A stretch of DNA of 64,000 nt from Piscirickettsiaceae bacterium (GCA_024685975.1 JAIBDZ010000008.1:1-64000), one strand, 5' to 3'; positions 21,041 to 30,473 are shown, counted from the stretch's first letter. Made by a program: numbers and translations. The notes: a model not told the origin generated them from the letters alone.

Positions 21041-23266
21041 TTAGAATTGGTAATTGATACCGGTATAGAAAGAACGCCCCATTCCTGGAACAGTGATTCC
21101 CCAAGGAACGGCGGTGCCACTCATTGTCGCGCCTTGTCCTGTATAGGCGCCGCTCAAAGGTTGGCTATAGAGTTTGTCAAAGACGTTCTCTACACCAACA
21201 TCAATGCGGACACTTTTCCATTGATAACCCGTGTGTATGTTCAAGAGGCCGTAACCGGCTGTTTCTTGTTCATTACGCTCATCATTCACCTTATCTTTAG
21301 ATGAGACTAACTCCCATTCGACTGTGTTTTGCCAGCCATCTTTTGTGTGGTGTAATGAGAGGGTGGTGTTTAATGGCATGATGTTATACAGATCATCTCC
21401 AATGTCTCGGTTTTTGCCTCGAACATAGTTGACGACGACTTCACCACGAAATGCGCCTAATTTATCTGATTGATGTAGTTTCTTTTGTGCTGAGACATCG
21501 ATCCCATATAATTTGGCTGAAACATTGGCGTATTGTAAATAAACAAAGGCATTTTCTGCCGTTAGGTTAGCTGTTGTACAACCTGACATCATGCCACCAC
21601 CACTACAGCGCTCTGCATCAATAAAGTCATCCACATAACTAATATATGGTGTGACAGCGATAGCCCAGTCTTGTTGTTGTGCATCGTGCCAATCCGCGGT
21701 GAAGCTTAATGTGTGCGCTTCTTCTGGATCTAGATTGACATTACCAACGTAACCATTGCCATCACCCGCTAAGTTAACCATTCGCATTGCCATGCCAGTG
21801 GTTGACCACGCATAACGCTCATAAAGGTTAGGAGAGCGTGTTTTCTGTGCGTAGCCAAACTCATATGTTTCAGTAGGAGAACGCGTAAATTTAGCTAATA
21901 GTGTTAGATCAAGGTTATTGTCAGTGTGACTGCGGTCACTGTTGTTAAAGGCATCAGCATCAGCTTGATACAATGCGCTATAACCTTGGACTTCATCGGC
22001 ATCCATTTTGACCGTTTCATGACGAATGCCTGCTAAGGTCATCCATTTTGCGTTCCAATTTGCTTCCCATTCCGCAAATACACCATACCGATCTCTTTCA
22101 CCGTTATTGATATTCTGGAAGGTGTTGGGTGACATCATCATTCCTGTGCCTGATGCTTCCCAATAATCATCCAAACGGTAACGTTGCATCATGGCACCGA
22201 CACGGAATAAATCACGTTCGCTGCCAATGATTTCACCTTTGATACTAAGGCCACGGTTGTCACCTTCAGTCCGCATTGGCATACCTGGCGCAGTACCATA
22301 CATGAACTGTTTGTCTTCACCAAACTGCATTTTATGATGGGTTTTTTCTCGGTAAACAGTCGATTGGAGTGAACCCCAGTCAAAATCACCGTTATAGGTT
22401 AAATTGAGTTGGTTACTACGGTTGTAGACCATGTCCATTCGTTGGTTAGGCCAACCTTGATAAGGAATATCTTGATGGGCAAAGCGTAATTGTAAAATAT
22501 GATCTTCATTGAGCTTCATGCCGAGATCAAATGCGTGGTTACGGTTTTCATATGACGATGAACCGACTTCATCGGCATTTAAGTAATTACCATCAACGGC
22601 TGTATTTCCAGCAGCTTTGAAGTTATCGCCAGCATCATAATTATTGGCTTTTGATGTTGAACTATTATATTTCAAGCTGAAACGTTGGTTAGCCACTGTG
22701 GCAGAAACATTAGCACCACGTGCGTCGCCGTTACTACGATAAAATGCACCCACTTCACCTTTGGTTAGGACTTCATCTGCGCTGGTGGCAAATTCAGGTT
22801 TGCTTGATTCAGCAAGGATGGTGCCACCAATACTGTCACCACCGACACTGACAGGGGCAATACCGGGATAGACTTTGAGTTCATTCACTCGGTCGGTGCT
22901 CATATACGATAATGGTGGATTCATATGGTTTGCACAAGCAGAGATAAGATCCATGCCATCGACTTTTACCCGAAGACGGTCATCGGCTAATCCACGAATC
23001 ACAGGCAAGCTGGAGACACCACCGGCACCATAAAGTGATACGCCAGGTAAGCCTTGTAACATGCTTGCGGTATCACTGGTTCTAGATTTTAGTGCTTTTA
23101 CCGTGTCTTCACGAACATGTGCTTGACTGTTTGGCAAAGGCTCTGGAGATGTGACAAGTACTTTGTCTAAGGTTAAGGGTTCATCGGCTGATTGCTCCGC
23201 CTTAACCATATTGGGAATCGCTAGGGCTACCATTAACCCTAGAGGTAGTAGTTTGTTTTGTTTCAT
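21041..23266 (-). CDS. TonB-dependent copper receptor, OprC/NosA type
   Basis: Outer-membrane TonB-dependent transporter of 741 residues with a signal peptide ending near residue 23. The plug contains GLADDRLRVKVDGM followed by ACANHMNPPLSYM; this gives a C111-xxx-M115 motif. A second motif H311-K-M313 (HxM) lies in the barrel. The Pseudomonas OprC copper site is described as CxxxM plus HxM, so all four ligand types are present here. Methionine-rich loops (MPMR, GTGMMMSP) are also visible. The last residue is Phe, as expected for barrel assembly. Copper uptake is inferred from these motifs. The neighbour is a divergent TetR regulator. Confidence 0.88.
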   Translation of the reverse strand: MKQNKLLPLGLMVALAIPNMVKAEQSADEPLTLDKVLVTSPEPLPNSQAHVREDTVKALKSRTSDTASMLQGLPGVSLYGAGGVSSLPVIRGLADDRLRVKVDGMDLISACANHMNPPLSYMSTDRVNELKVYPGIAPVSVGGDSIGGTILAESSKPEFATSADEVLTKGEVGAFYRSNGDARGANVSATVANQRFSLKYNSSTSKANNYDAGDNFKAAGNTAVDGNYLNADEVGSSSYENRNHAFDLGMKLNEDHILQLRFAHQDIPYQGWPNQRMDMVYNRSNQLNLTYNGDFDWGSLQSTVYREKTHHKMQFGEDKQFMYGTAPGMPMRTEGDNRGLSIKGEIIGSERDLFRVGAMMQRYRLDDYWEASGTGMMMSPNTFQNINNGERDRYGVFAEWEANWNAKWMTLAGIRHETVKMDADEVQGYSALYQADADAFNNSDRSHTDNNLDLTLLAKFTRSPTETYEFGYAQKTRSPNLYERYAWSTTGMAMRMVNLAGDGNGYVGNVNLDPEEAHTLSFTADWHDAQQQDWAIAVTPYISYVDDFIDAERCSGGGMMSGCTTANLTAENAFVYLQYANVSAKLYGIDVSAQKKLHQSDKLGAFRGEVVVNYVRGKNRDIGDDLYNIMPLNTTLSLHHTKDGWQNTVEWELVSSKDKVNDERNEQETAGYGLLNIHTGYQWKSVRIDVGVENVFDKLYSQPLSGAYTGQGATMSGTAVPWGITVPGMGRSFYTGINYQF

Positions 23267-23298
23267 TGTTATTGTCTCATGTTGGAGTAACCTTAATA

Positions 23299-23304
23299 AT
23301 TATA
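23299..23304 (-). promoter_or_regulatory. possible -10 box of the copper receptor gene
   Basis: Reading leftward the sequence is TATAAT, 32 bases before the receptor start codon. No good -35 hexamer is found 16-18 bases upstream, so expression may need an activator. An imperfect dyad (TGTGG-N4-TCACA) is present at about 23328-23341. Confidence 0.35.
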
Positions 23305-23378
23305 GGGCTTATTGGAAAGGCAAAATTGTGGCATATCACACAGTGGTATGTGCTTTAACTTAAATTTAATGCTTTTAA

Positions 23379-23402
23379 ATTATGGACTTATCGGTCTATA
23401 AT
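23379..23402. promoter_or_regulatory. palindromic operator and -10 box of the tetR-family gene
   Basis: Nine-base arms ATTATGGAC and GTCTATAAT (one mismatch) flank a six-base spacer. The right arm contains a perfect TATAAT at 23397-23402, and the start codon follows six bases later. The geometry is that of an autoregulatory TetR-family operator covering the core promoter. GTCTA/TAGAC half-sites resemble those of NemR-like repressors. Confidence 0.7.
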
Positions 23403-23408
23403 TAAATT

Positions 23409-23993
23409 ATGACTATCGGGAGACCAAAACAGTTTGATGCCGATAAAGTTGTATCAAACGCAATGAATCAATTCTGGATAGGAGGATATTTTTCGACCTC
23501 TTTACAGGATTTATTGGCTTGTACCGATCTGTCGAAAAGTAGCCTTTATCAAAGTTTTGGAAATAAAGAACAATTATTTATTCGTTGTCTCGAACAGTAT
23601 GAGCAATATACAGATGAGATGTTAAAGGCGTTATTACATGAGACTGATTCAGGAATAGATTTTATTCGATTGTTATTAGATTCCGTCATTGATGAGGCAA
23701 ATATGCCTGAACCTAAAGGCTGCTTATTATTGAATACGGTCAATGAACAGCTAGGGAATGAATCGGACATTACCGAGGCAGTGAACCGAGGCCTAGCTAC
23801 GGTCAAAAAGAATATTAATCTTGCGCTTGAGCAAGCTAAAGTTGAAGGAGAGTTGTCATCAGATGTGAGCTCAGATCAGATGAGTGATTATATAATGACG
23901 ACGATTAGTGGCTTACGTACATTCGTCAAAGCGGGAGCAGATCGGTCTTCTCTTGAGAAAGTGGTTGATCTGGTGATGACGACATTGAAATAG
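23409..23993 (+). CDS. TetR/AcrR-family transcriptional regulator, NemR-like cysteine
   Basis: TetR-type repressor of 194 residues. The N-terminal helix-turn-helix is GYFSTSLQDLLACTDLSKSSLYQSFGNKEQLF (residues 26-57). In the ligand domain, C105 in PKGCLLLNT falls where NemR of Escherichia coli has its redox-active C106 (also followed by Leu), so electrophile or oxidant sensing is possible. There is no Shine-Dalgarno sequence before ATG 23409, and TATAAT ends seven bases upstream, so the message may be leaderless. It is divergent from the copper receptor gene; whether it controls that gene is not shown. Confidence 0.88.
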   Translation: MTIGRPKQFDADKVVSNAMNQFWIGGYFSTSLQDLLACTDLSKSSLYQSFGNKEQLFIRCLEQYEQYTDEMLKALLHETDSGIDFIRLLLDSVIDEANMPEPKGCLLLNTVNEQLGNESDITEAVNRGLATVKKNINLALEQAKVEGELSSDVSSDQMSDYIMTTISGLRTFVKAGADRSSLEKVVDLVMTTLK

Positions 23994-24136
23994 TGGATCA
24001 GTTGTTTGAATAAGGGTTGGAAAGGCTGTCATGTTGAGATTGATATGCGTTTAAAGAACGATATTTTCTCATGTATTACATTATTTAATGGGTGTGATGG
24101 TGTCGTTTGTCGTTAGTAGACAACGCAAGGTTATCA

Positions 24137-24213
24137 TGGCGCGCCTGACAGGAATCGAACCTGTGACCTTCAGCTTCGGAAACTGACACTCTATCCAACT
24201 GAGCTACAGGCGC
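24137..24213 (-). tRNA. tRNA-Arg (anticodon CCG)
   Basis: Read leftward, the 77 bases fold as a cloverleaf. The acceptor GCGCCTG pairs with CAGGCGC, discriminator G and encoded CCA. The T arm contains GGTTCGATTCC. The anticodon arm TCAGT / GCTGA encloses the loop TTCCGAA, giving anticodon CCG for arginine CGG codons. Sequence is close to the Escherichia coli tRNA-Arg(CCG) pattern. Confidence 0.96.
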
Positions 24214-24230
24214 ATTATGGTAAGGGATGG

Positions 24231-24236
24231 ATTATA
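24231..24236 (-). promoter_or_regulatory. -10 box of the tRNA-Arg gene
   Basis: Leftward TATAAT, 17 bases before the tRNA 5' end. The upstream 17 bases form a CGTGCT / AGCACG dyad, and the -35 region (TGGTTT) is weak. Confidence 0.5.
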
Positions 24237-24277
24237 CGTGCTTGCACAGCACGAAACCAGTTTTCTTATGCTAAGAA

Positions 24278-24306
24278 ATTGACTGATGCGAGAGGCATCA
24301 GTCAAT
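24278..24306 (-). terminator. terminator of glgP
   Basis: A perfect 12-pair stem (ATTGACTGATGC and its complement) around a five-base loop lies just past the glgP stop, followed leftward by a short T-rich stretch (TTTCTT). Confidence 0.75.
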
Positions 24307-24310
24307 GTAT

Positions 24311-26818
24311 TTAGTCGTAATCGGCTGGGTTCACCGGTACTAAATGCCAAATATCGTCGTTATATTCGGTCATGGTTCGGTCAGTTGAAAACTTGCCACT
24401 ATGAGCACTGTTGAGAATACTCATCGTATTCCATAACGGTTTGTCTTGATAGGCTTTGGCGACTTTTTGTTGTGCTGCGATATAACTTGAAAAGTCAGCA
24501 ACCGTCATCCAAGGGTCATGAGGACTGGTCATGGCATTAATCACATTATTAAAGCGCTCGGGTTCATATTGGTTGAAGAAGCCGTTTTCTAACAGTGACA
24601 TCACGCGTTTGAGCTCGGGCGTCTGTTCAATGATTTCTCGAGGATTATAATGTTGTTTTTGGGTGGTGACTTCTTGTTCTGTCAGACCAAATAAGAAGAA
24701 ATTATCATCACCGACTTCTTCTCTTATCTCAATATTAGCGCCATCTAAGGTGCCGATAGTGATGGCGCCATTCATCATGAATTTCATATTGCCGGTGCCA
24801 GAAGCTTCTTTACCAGCCGTTGAAATTTGTTCTGATAAGTCCGCGGCAGGGCAAATGGTTTCCATTGCAGAGACTTGGTAGTTGGGTAGAAAAACGACTT
24901 TTAACCAGTCACCGACAGCAGGATCATTATTGATGACATCGGCAACATTGTTAATGAGTTTGATAATGTCTTTCGCCATGGCGTAACCAGGCGCGGCTTT
25001 ACCACCAAATAAAATACAGCGTTTTACCATGCCATCGGTATCGTTATGCTTGATACGGTCGTAGAGGTGAATGGCGTGTAAAATATTGAGCAGTTGACGT
25101 TTGTATTCGTGGATCCGTTTGACTTGAATATCGAATAAGGCATCGGTACTGACAGTGATGCCGCAACTTTGTTTAATTAAGTCTGCAAGACGCTGTTTAT
25201 TATGCGTTTTGATAGTGTGCCACTTAGCTCTAAAAGTAGCGTCATCAGCATAAGGTTGTAATTTGGACAGTTGATCTAATTGTGTGATCCAACCGCTTCC
25301 GATGGTGTCTGTGATGAGCTCGCTTAATTCGGGATTGCACCATGCTAGCCAGCGACGTTGGGTGACGCCATTGGTTTTGTTATTAAATTTGTGTGGCCAA
25401 AGTTGGTAGAAGTCGTTGAATAAACCTTTTTGGAGCAAGTCAGAATGTAGTGCTGCTACTCCATTGATGGAGTAGCTACCGACGATCGCTAGGTGTGCCA
25501 TGCGGACTTGTTGTACTGGACCTTCTTCGATAATAGAAAGGCGATTCAGTTTTTGTTTGTCATTAGGCCAACGACGAGACACTTGGGTTAAGAAGCGGGC
25601 GTTAATTTCATAAATGATTTCTAAAATGCGCGGCAACAGGCGGGCAAACATAGGAACAGGCCAACGTTCTAGTGCTTCCGGCAAGAGAGTGTGGTTGGTG
25701 TAAGCCATTGTTTTGGTAGTAATGCGCCATGCATCTTCCCAACTTAGGTGATGTTCATCAACTAATAATCGCATCAATTCAGCGACGGCAACCGTCGGAT
25801 GAGTATCGTTGAGTTGGAAGCAATTCTTATCGGCAAAGTGACTAAAGTCATTGCCATGATGGGTCATCCATGTTCTTAAAATATCTTGCAAGCTGGCGGA
25901 AGCTAAGAAAAATTGTTGGCGTAGACGCAGTTCTTTACCATTTTCACTGGCATCATTCGGATATAACACCATACTGATATTTTCAGCCGCATTTTTGGCT
26001 GCGACGGCTTCCGTGTATGACCCGTCGTTAAAGTCTTCTAAATTAAACTCATCGGTGGCTGTGGCTTTCCATAAGCGTAATTTATTGACTGTACCATTTT
26101 GATACCCAGGAATTGGCAAGTCATAAGGTACTGCTAGGACATCATTGGTATTCACCCAGTGCACATGCATCACGCCGTGCTCATCTTGTTGGAACTCTGT
26201 GTGTCCACCAAAGGGAACGTGTTGAGTAAATTCAGGGCGTTCTAATTCCCATGGATTACCATCTCGTAACCAATGATCAGGCATTTCAATTTGTTGGCCT
26301 TTTTCAATGCTTTGTTGGAACATGCCGTATTCATAACGCAGGCCATATCCAGTTACAGGCAGTTGCAAGGTTGCACAACTATCAATAAAACAAGCGGCCA
26401 GACGACCTAAACCACCATTACCTAATCCAGCATCATGTTCGTAGGTGGTCAGTTGTTCAAACTCTAAACCTACATCATGCATGGCTTTTTTGGCCGACTT
26501 ATCTAAGCCTAAATTGAGTGCGGCATTACCCATGGCGCGGCCCATGAGAAATTCCATTGAAAGATAATAAGCTTGTTTGCATTCACTTTGTTCGTAGCTA
26601 TATTGTGTTTGTTTCATCCGCTCAAATAAGCGATCTCTTAAGGTATAAGCTAAGGATGAATAAAGATAGTGACCTGAGACATTATTTTTGCTTTGCGCTA
26701 AATGATTGCTGTAATAGTGCTTAAAATCATGGATTAAGGCGTCAGCATCCATACCGAGCTTAGGCATATTATTTAATGCGGGCTTAGGAGCGATAGTATA
26801 GGCATAACGTTGGATCAT
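24311..26818 (-). CDS. glgP: glycogen/maltodextrin phosphorylase
   Basis: Cytosolic PLP-dependent alpha-glucan phosphorylase releasing glucose 1-phosphate from glycogen or maltodextrin. Markers are YYLSMEFLMGR, GNGGLGRLAACFIDS, NDTHPTVAVAELMR, VKRIHEYKRQLLN and the PLP-lysine segment EASGTGNMKFMMNGAITIGTLDGANIEI. I place the start at ATG 26818 (835 residues) because AAGG lies eight bases upstream and family members begin near here; an in-frame ATG at 26890 would add 24 residues of low-complexity serine-rich sequence. No other glycogen gene is nearby, so glgP versus malP is undecided. Confidence 0.92.
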   Translation of the reverse strand: MIQRYAYTIAPKPALNNMPKLGMDADALIHDFKHYYSNHLAQSKNNVSGHYLYSSLAYTLRDRLFERMKQTQYSYEQSECKQAYYLSMEFLMGRAMGNAALNLGLDKSAKKAMHDVGLEFEQLTTYEHDAGLGNGGLGRLAACFIDSCATLQLPVTGYGLRYEYGMFQQSIEKGQQIEMPDHWLRDGNPWELERPEFTQHVPFGGHTEFQQDEHGVMHVHWVNTNDVLAVPYDLPIPGYQNGTVNKLRLWKATATDEFNLEDFNDGSYTEAVAAKNAAENISMVLYPNDASENGKELRLRQQFFLASASLQDILRTWMTHHGNDFSHFADKNCFQLNDTHPTVAVAELMRLLVDEHHLSWEDAWRITTKTMAYTNHTLLPEALERWPVPMFARLLPRILEIIYEINARFLTQVSRRWPNDKQKLNRLSIIEEGPVQQVRMAHLAIVGSYSINGVAALHSDLLQKGLFNDFYQLWPHKFNNKTNGVTQRRWLAWCNPELSELITDTIGSGWITQLDQLSKLQPYADDATFRAKWHTIKTHNKQRLADLIKQSCGITVSTDALFDIQVKRIHEYKRQLLNILHAIHLYDRIKHNDTDGMVKRCILFGGKAAPGYAMAKDIIKLINNVADVINNDPAVGDWLKVVFLPNYQVSAMETICPAADLSEQISTAGKEASGTGNMKFMMNGAITIGTLDGANIEIREEVGDDNFFLFGLTEQEVTTQKQHYNPREIIEQTPELKRVMSLLENGFFNQYEPERFNNVINAMTSPHDPWMTVADFSSYIAAQQKVAKAYQDKPLWNTMSILNSAHSGKFSTDRTMTEYNDDIWHLVPVNPADYD

Positions 26819-26905
26819 AGGACTTACCTTATATAATCTGGGAATGGAGTGATGGCGAACAATGGCCATGCTAGATGACGACGTTGTCACTATAGGATAC
26901 TTATT

Positions 26906-26914
26906 ATTATAACA
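26906..26914 (-). promoter_or_regulatory. extended -10 promoter of glgP
   Basis: Leftward TGTTATAAT is a perfect extended -10 element (TGnTATAAT). Transcription would begin near 26899, about 80 bases before the preferred glgP start codon. Confidence 0.5.
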
Positions 26915-26954
26915 TTTTCATCATTTGAATAGGTTTTAACTGGTTCTCGAAAAG

Positions 26955-27572
26955 TTACAGCGCTGTGTTGTCATTTTCAGGGAAAAACCAATGGTTTAAT
27001 TGGGCAATGGCTTCGGCCTTGCCGTGGTGTTTAAGTGATGAAAATAACTGCACACTGGCGTTGAGTTGTAGTGTTTTGAGTTGTTGTTTTACTTGTAATA
27101 ACGTGGTTTTGGCTGCACCTTGTTTGAGCTTGTCCGATTTAGTTAGCAGGATATGTACAGGTAATTCAGCTTGATTTGCCCATGTTGTCATTTGGATATC
27201 AAATGGTTTTAATGGATGTCTGATATCCATCATCAACATCAGGCCTGATAAAGCTTGGCGTGTTTCTAAATATTGTCCTAGCGTTTGTTGCCACCGAATT
27301 TTCATTTTTTCAGGGACTTTGGCATAGCCATAACCAGGTAGGTCAACTAGGCTTCGCTCTTGATCTAGATTAAAGAAATTAATCATTTGTGTACGACCAG
27401 GCGTTTTACTGATGCGGGCCAGAGATTTCTGTTCGGTGATGGTATTGATTGCGCTGGACTTTCCGGCATTAGAGCGGCCAGCGAAGGCAACTTCGATGCC
27501 GTTGTCTTCGGGAAGTTCTGATAACTGGGTTGCGCTGATAGTGTAGCTAGCTTGACGATATGGATTCGACAT
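26955..27572 (-). CDS. engB: EngB/YihA, ribosome biogenesis GTPase
   Basis: Essential GTPase (205 residues) acting in large-subunit assembly or cell division. G1 is [13 protein letters not shown]3 [11 protein letters not shown], and G4 TKSDKL; the [14 protein letters not shown] switch I region is typical of YihA/YsxC. It is divergent from the cytochrome c4 gene, the arrangement found in many gammaproteobacteria (engB next to a c4-type cytochrome). Confidence 0.96.
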   Translation of the reverse strand: MSNPYRQASYTISATQLSELPEDNGIEVAFAGRSNAGKSSAINTITEQKSLARISKTPGRTQMINFFNLDQERSLVDLPGYGYAKVPEKMKIRWQQTLGQYLETRQALSGLMLMMDIRHPLKPFDIQMTTWANQAELPVHILLTKSDKLKQGAAKTTLLQVKQQLKTLQLNASVQLFSSLKHHGKAEAIAQLNHWFFPENDNTAL

Positions 27573-27735
27573 AATGATGTTTACTTTTTTTAATGATAGG
27601 TTCGCAACTAATTCTATGGTTTGGCGGTCATTTAATCGGCGGTGTAGTTTGCCCTATTTATGCTGATAAGGTGCAAAAAAGGTGTAAAAAGAGTAGCATA
27701 AGCGCCTCATTTATGGTTAAGCTCGGTAAGAATTT

Positions 27736-28344
27736 ATGCGTATACAGTTAGCAACATTGGCAATAGTTGGGCTGATGATATCAAACTCTGCAATGGCTGT
27801 AGGCGATCCTGCGCAAGGTGAGATTAAAGCAGCGTCATGTGCTGCCTGTCATGGTGTGGGCGGTGAGAGTATGGTGCCAACATTTCCTAAATTAGCAGGA
27901 CAAGGTGAAGCTTATCTCATGAAGCAGTTAACGGATTATGCGTCTGGTGATCGCTCGGATCAAATTATGTCAGCTACGGCTGCGACGTTATCTGAGCAAG
28001 ATAAAGCTGATTTGGCGGCATATTATGCAAAACAAACTCGCAAAGCTAATGATAAGGATGCGACTGATTTTGCCGAAGGTGAAATGTTATATCGAGCTGG
28101 GAATAAAGCGACGGGCGTGCCAGCATGCATGGCTTGTCATGGTCCAAATGGCGCGGGCGTTCCAGCAGCGGCTTGGCCAGCTTTAGCGGGACAAAATGAA
28201 GCGTATACAGTGCAAACGATGACTGATTTTGCCAGTGGTGCAAGACAGAATGATGCGAATGAGATGATGCGTGATATTGCAGCAAAAATGACTGAAGCTG
28301 AGATAAAAGCGGTCAGTGCCTATATTCAACACGCGCTCCATTAA
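27736..28344 (+). CDS. cytochrome c4, periplasmic dihaem protein
   Basis: Two-domain class I cytochrome c (202 residues) with a signal peptide ending near residue 22. The haem attachment sites are CAACH (35-39) and CMACH (131-135), each with the distal methionine region (IMSATAATL and MMRDIAAKM). Cytochrome c4 carries electrons between the bc1 complex and terminal oxidases or other acceptors. It lies upstream of the c-type cytochrome maturation genes resB and ccsA, which are needed to attach its haems. Confidence 0.94.
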   Translation: MRIQLATLAIVGLMISNSAMAVGDPAQGEIKAASCAACHGVGGESMVPTFPKLAGQGEAYLMKQLTDYASGDRSDQIMSATAATLSEQDKADLAAYYAKQTRKANDKDATDFAEGEMLYRAGNKATGVPACMACHGPNGAGVPAAAWPALAGQNEAYTVQTMTDFASGARQNDANEMMRDIAAKMTEAEIKAVSAYIQHALH

Positions 28345-28391
28345 GATACAAACGAGATGTGCTTGGCATTGCTAAGTACATAGCTTATTTT

Positions 28392-28411
28392 GATTAGGAT
28401 TTGACCTAATC
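28392..28411. repeat. inverted repeat upstream of resB
   Basis: GATTAGG-N6-CCTAATC, a perfect seven-base dyad, ends 18 bases before the resB start. It has no T run and could be an operator or a leader hairpin. Confidence 0.4.
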
Positions 28412-28429
28412 GTAACTGGTTTTCAATTT

Positions 28430-30433
28430 ATGTCTGATGTTCAACAATCTGCTGACAAGCCATCCTTTGGTCGTAAGTTAATCTTATTGCTCGGGTCGAT
28501 GGATCTGGCGATTACATTATTACTTGTTTTGGCTATTGCTTCCGTTATTGGGACGGTTTTACAGCAAAACCAGCCTTATGCCGATTATGTTATTAAGTTT
28601 GGCCCGTTCTGGTTTGACGTGTTTGAAGCGGCGGGATTGTACGATGTTTATAGCGCTTTATGGTTTCTCGTTATTCTTGCATTATTAGTGGTGTCAACGT
28701 CTGTCTGTGTGACACGGCATACGCCATCAATGATAAAAGAAATGATAGAAATTCGTACGCATGTGAAAGAAAAGTCTTTGCGCGCGATGAAACAAAGTGA
28801 TCAATGGACAGTCGCGAGCGGTGAACAAGAATCGGCGGCAGAGTTAGCAGCGGCTTTATCGCAATCAGGTTACCGAGTCAGGCAAGTCGACAAAGAAGGT
28901 GGGATCTTGATTTCTGCCATGAAAGGCAGTTTGAACCGTTTGGGTTACTTGTTTACGCATGTCGCGATTGTTGTGATTTGTTTAGGCGGCTTATTAGATA
29001 GTAACTTACCGATTAAATTTGCTGAATGGCGTGGCGACATCAAAGTCGAAACCCGTAATTTGGCATCAGATGAAGTACCAATGGAAAGCCGCTTACCTGT
29101 TGGTAATCAAGCTTTTCGCGGTAGCATTCAAATCGCGGAAGGCCGAGTGGCTAATGTCGCCTTTTTGCCATTGCGTGATGGCTATTTAGTACAAGAATTG
29201 CCTTTTGTATTAAAAGTAAAAGATTTTAGAATTGAGCATTACACCACCGGTCAACCTAAGTCGTTTGAGACTGATTTGGTGTTGTTTGATGATGATTTAC
29301 CCGAACCGATTGAAACTACGATTTCTGTGAACCATCCTTTAATTCATAAAGGCTATGCGATTTACCAATCTAGTTTTGCTGATGGTGGTTCTCATTTGAC
29401 AATGGCGGCATGGCCGTTAGATGAAAATGCAGGACAAGCGCCGACAGAAGTGAACGGGCGTATTTTTGATAAACGTCGAATGCCTTGGGGCCAAGATGGA
29501 CTGCAATTAGAATTAATTTCTTTCAGACCGTTTAATATTAATCCTGATCCGACAGAAGAAGATCCAGATAATATACGTAATTTTGGCCCAAGTTTTGGTT
29601 TTAAATTACGCACACCGACAGGTGAAGCAAAAGAATATGTTAACTATATGGCGCCTGTGATGAAGGATGGCCGTGCATTCTTTTTGAGTGGTGTGAGGTC
29701 TAGTCCTGCCGAAGAGTTTGGTTATTTATATATTCCAATTGATAGACAAGGTTCTGTTAAAGGTTTTAGTGATTACTTGAAACGTCTACGAGACCAGACT
29801 TTAGTTAAACAAACCGCAGCAGAAATGACCAAAGAGACATTACAGCAAATGTCTGATCAAACTGGACCTCAAGTGGCAGCGAGTCTGCAAGAAACTCTAG
29901 AGAGACTGGTATCACTTTATATGCAAGGTGGTTTTGTTGAAGTGAGCCGTTTTATTGAAACGGCGTTACCTGCAGAGCAACAAGAAAAGCTTGGTCAAGC
30001 CTATTTGAGCATGTTGCGTGAAATGTTAGCTAGGATCTTCTTTGCTGAGCATGATGAAAGTCAAACAGTGACAGAGGCTGAGTTATTGTTTTTACAAGAT
30101 GCGGCTGATGCGATAGGAAGTTTGACCCGCTACGGCTCGCCGGTATATTTATCGTTAAAAGATTACCAACATATTCAAGCCAGTGGCTTACAAATCGCAC
30201 GATCACCGGGTAAGTCGACGGTCTATATTGGGTGTGCTTTGTTAATTCTTGGTGTGTTTATTTTGTTTTATTTGCCGCAAATTCGTTTTTGGGCAATGGT
30301 CAAGCCTGACGGTGACAAGAGCCGTATTGTATTAGCTGGAATGAGTAATCGAAATCCACGTGATTTTGAATTATTGTTTGAGCAAGTACGCCAGCGACTA
30401 AAGGCAGTGGATGGGAACTCCACTCAGGCTTAA
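28430..30433 (+). CDS. resB: ResB, System II cytochrome c biogenesis protein
   Basis: ResB-domain membrane protein of 667 residues (also called Ccs1). With CcsA it exports haem and ligates it to apocytochromes in the periplasm. The N-terminal helices cover SMDLAITLLLVLAIASVIGTVLQQNQPYADY and the segment near residue 75. A large periplasmic domain follows with FRGDIKVETRN-like ResB sequence, INHPLIHKGY-type motif (here VNHPLIHKGYAIYQSSF), and a last helix near residues 590-615. It is 40 bases upstream of ccsA and follows cytochrome c4. Confidence 0.93.
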   Translation: MSDVQQSADKPSFGRKLILLLGSMDLAITLLLVLAIASVIGTVLQQNQPYADYVIKFGPFWFDVFEAAGLYDVYSALWFLVILALLVVSTSVCVTRHTPSMIKEMIEIRTHVKEKSLRAMKQSDQWTVASGEQESAAELAAALSQSGYRVRQVDKEGGILISAMKGSLNRLGYLFTHVAIVVICLGGLLDSNLPIKFAEWRGDIKVETRNLASDEVPMESRLPVGNQAFRGSIQIAEGRVANVAFLPLRDGYLVQELPFVLKVKDFRIEHYTTGQPKSFETDLVLFDDDLPEPIETTISVNHPLIHKGYAIYQSSFADGGSHLTMAAWPLDENAGQAPTEVNGRIFDKRRMPWGQDGLQLELISFRPFNINPDPTEEDPDNIRNFGPSFGFKLRTPTGEAKEYVNYMAPVMKDGRAFFLSGVRSSPAEEFGYLYIPIDRQGSVKGFSDYLKRLRDQTLVKQTAAEMTKETLQQMSDQTGPQVAASLQETLERLVSLYMQGGFVEVSRFIETALPAEQQEKLGQAYLSMLREMLARIFFAEHDESQTVTEAELLFLQDAADAIGSLTRYGSPVYLSLKDYQHIQASGLQIARSPGKSTVYIGCALLILGVFILFYLPQIRFWAMVKPDGDKSRIVLAGMSNRNPRDFELLFEQVRQRLKAVDGNSTQA

Positions 30434-30473
30434 TGTTCATAAAGAACAATAGATAAAGAGTTAGAGATAAAAA

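Noticed and set aside
23325..23345. CRP/FNR-type site upstream of the copper receptor gene
   Set aside because: The TGTGG and TCACA halves are only four bases apart, not the six of a CRP site, and neither half matches FNR well.
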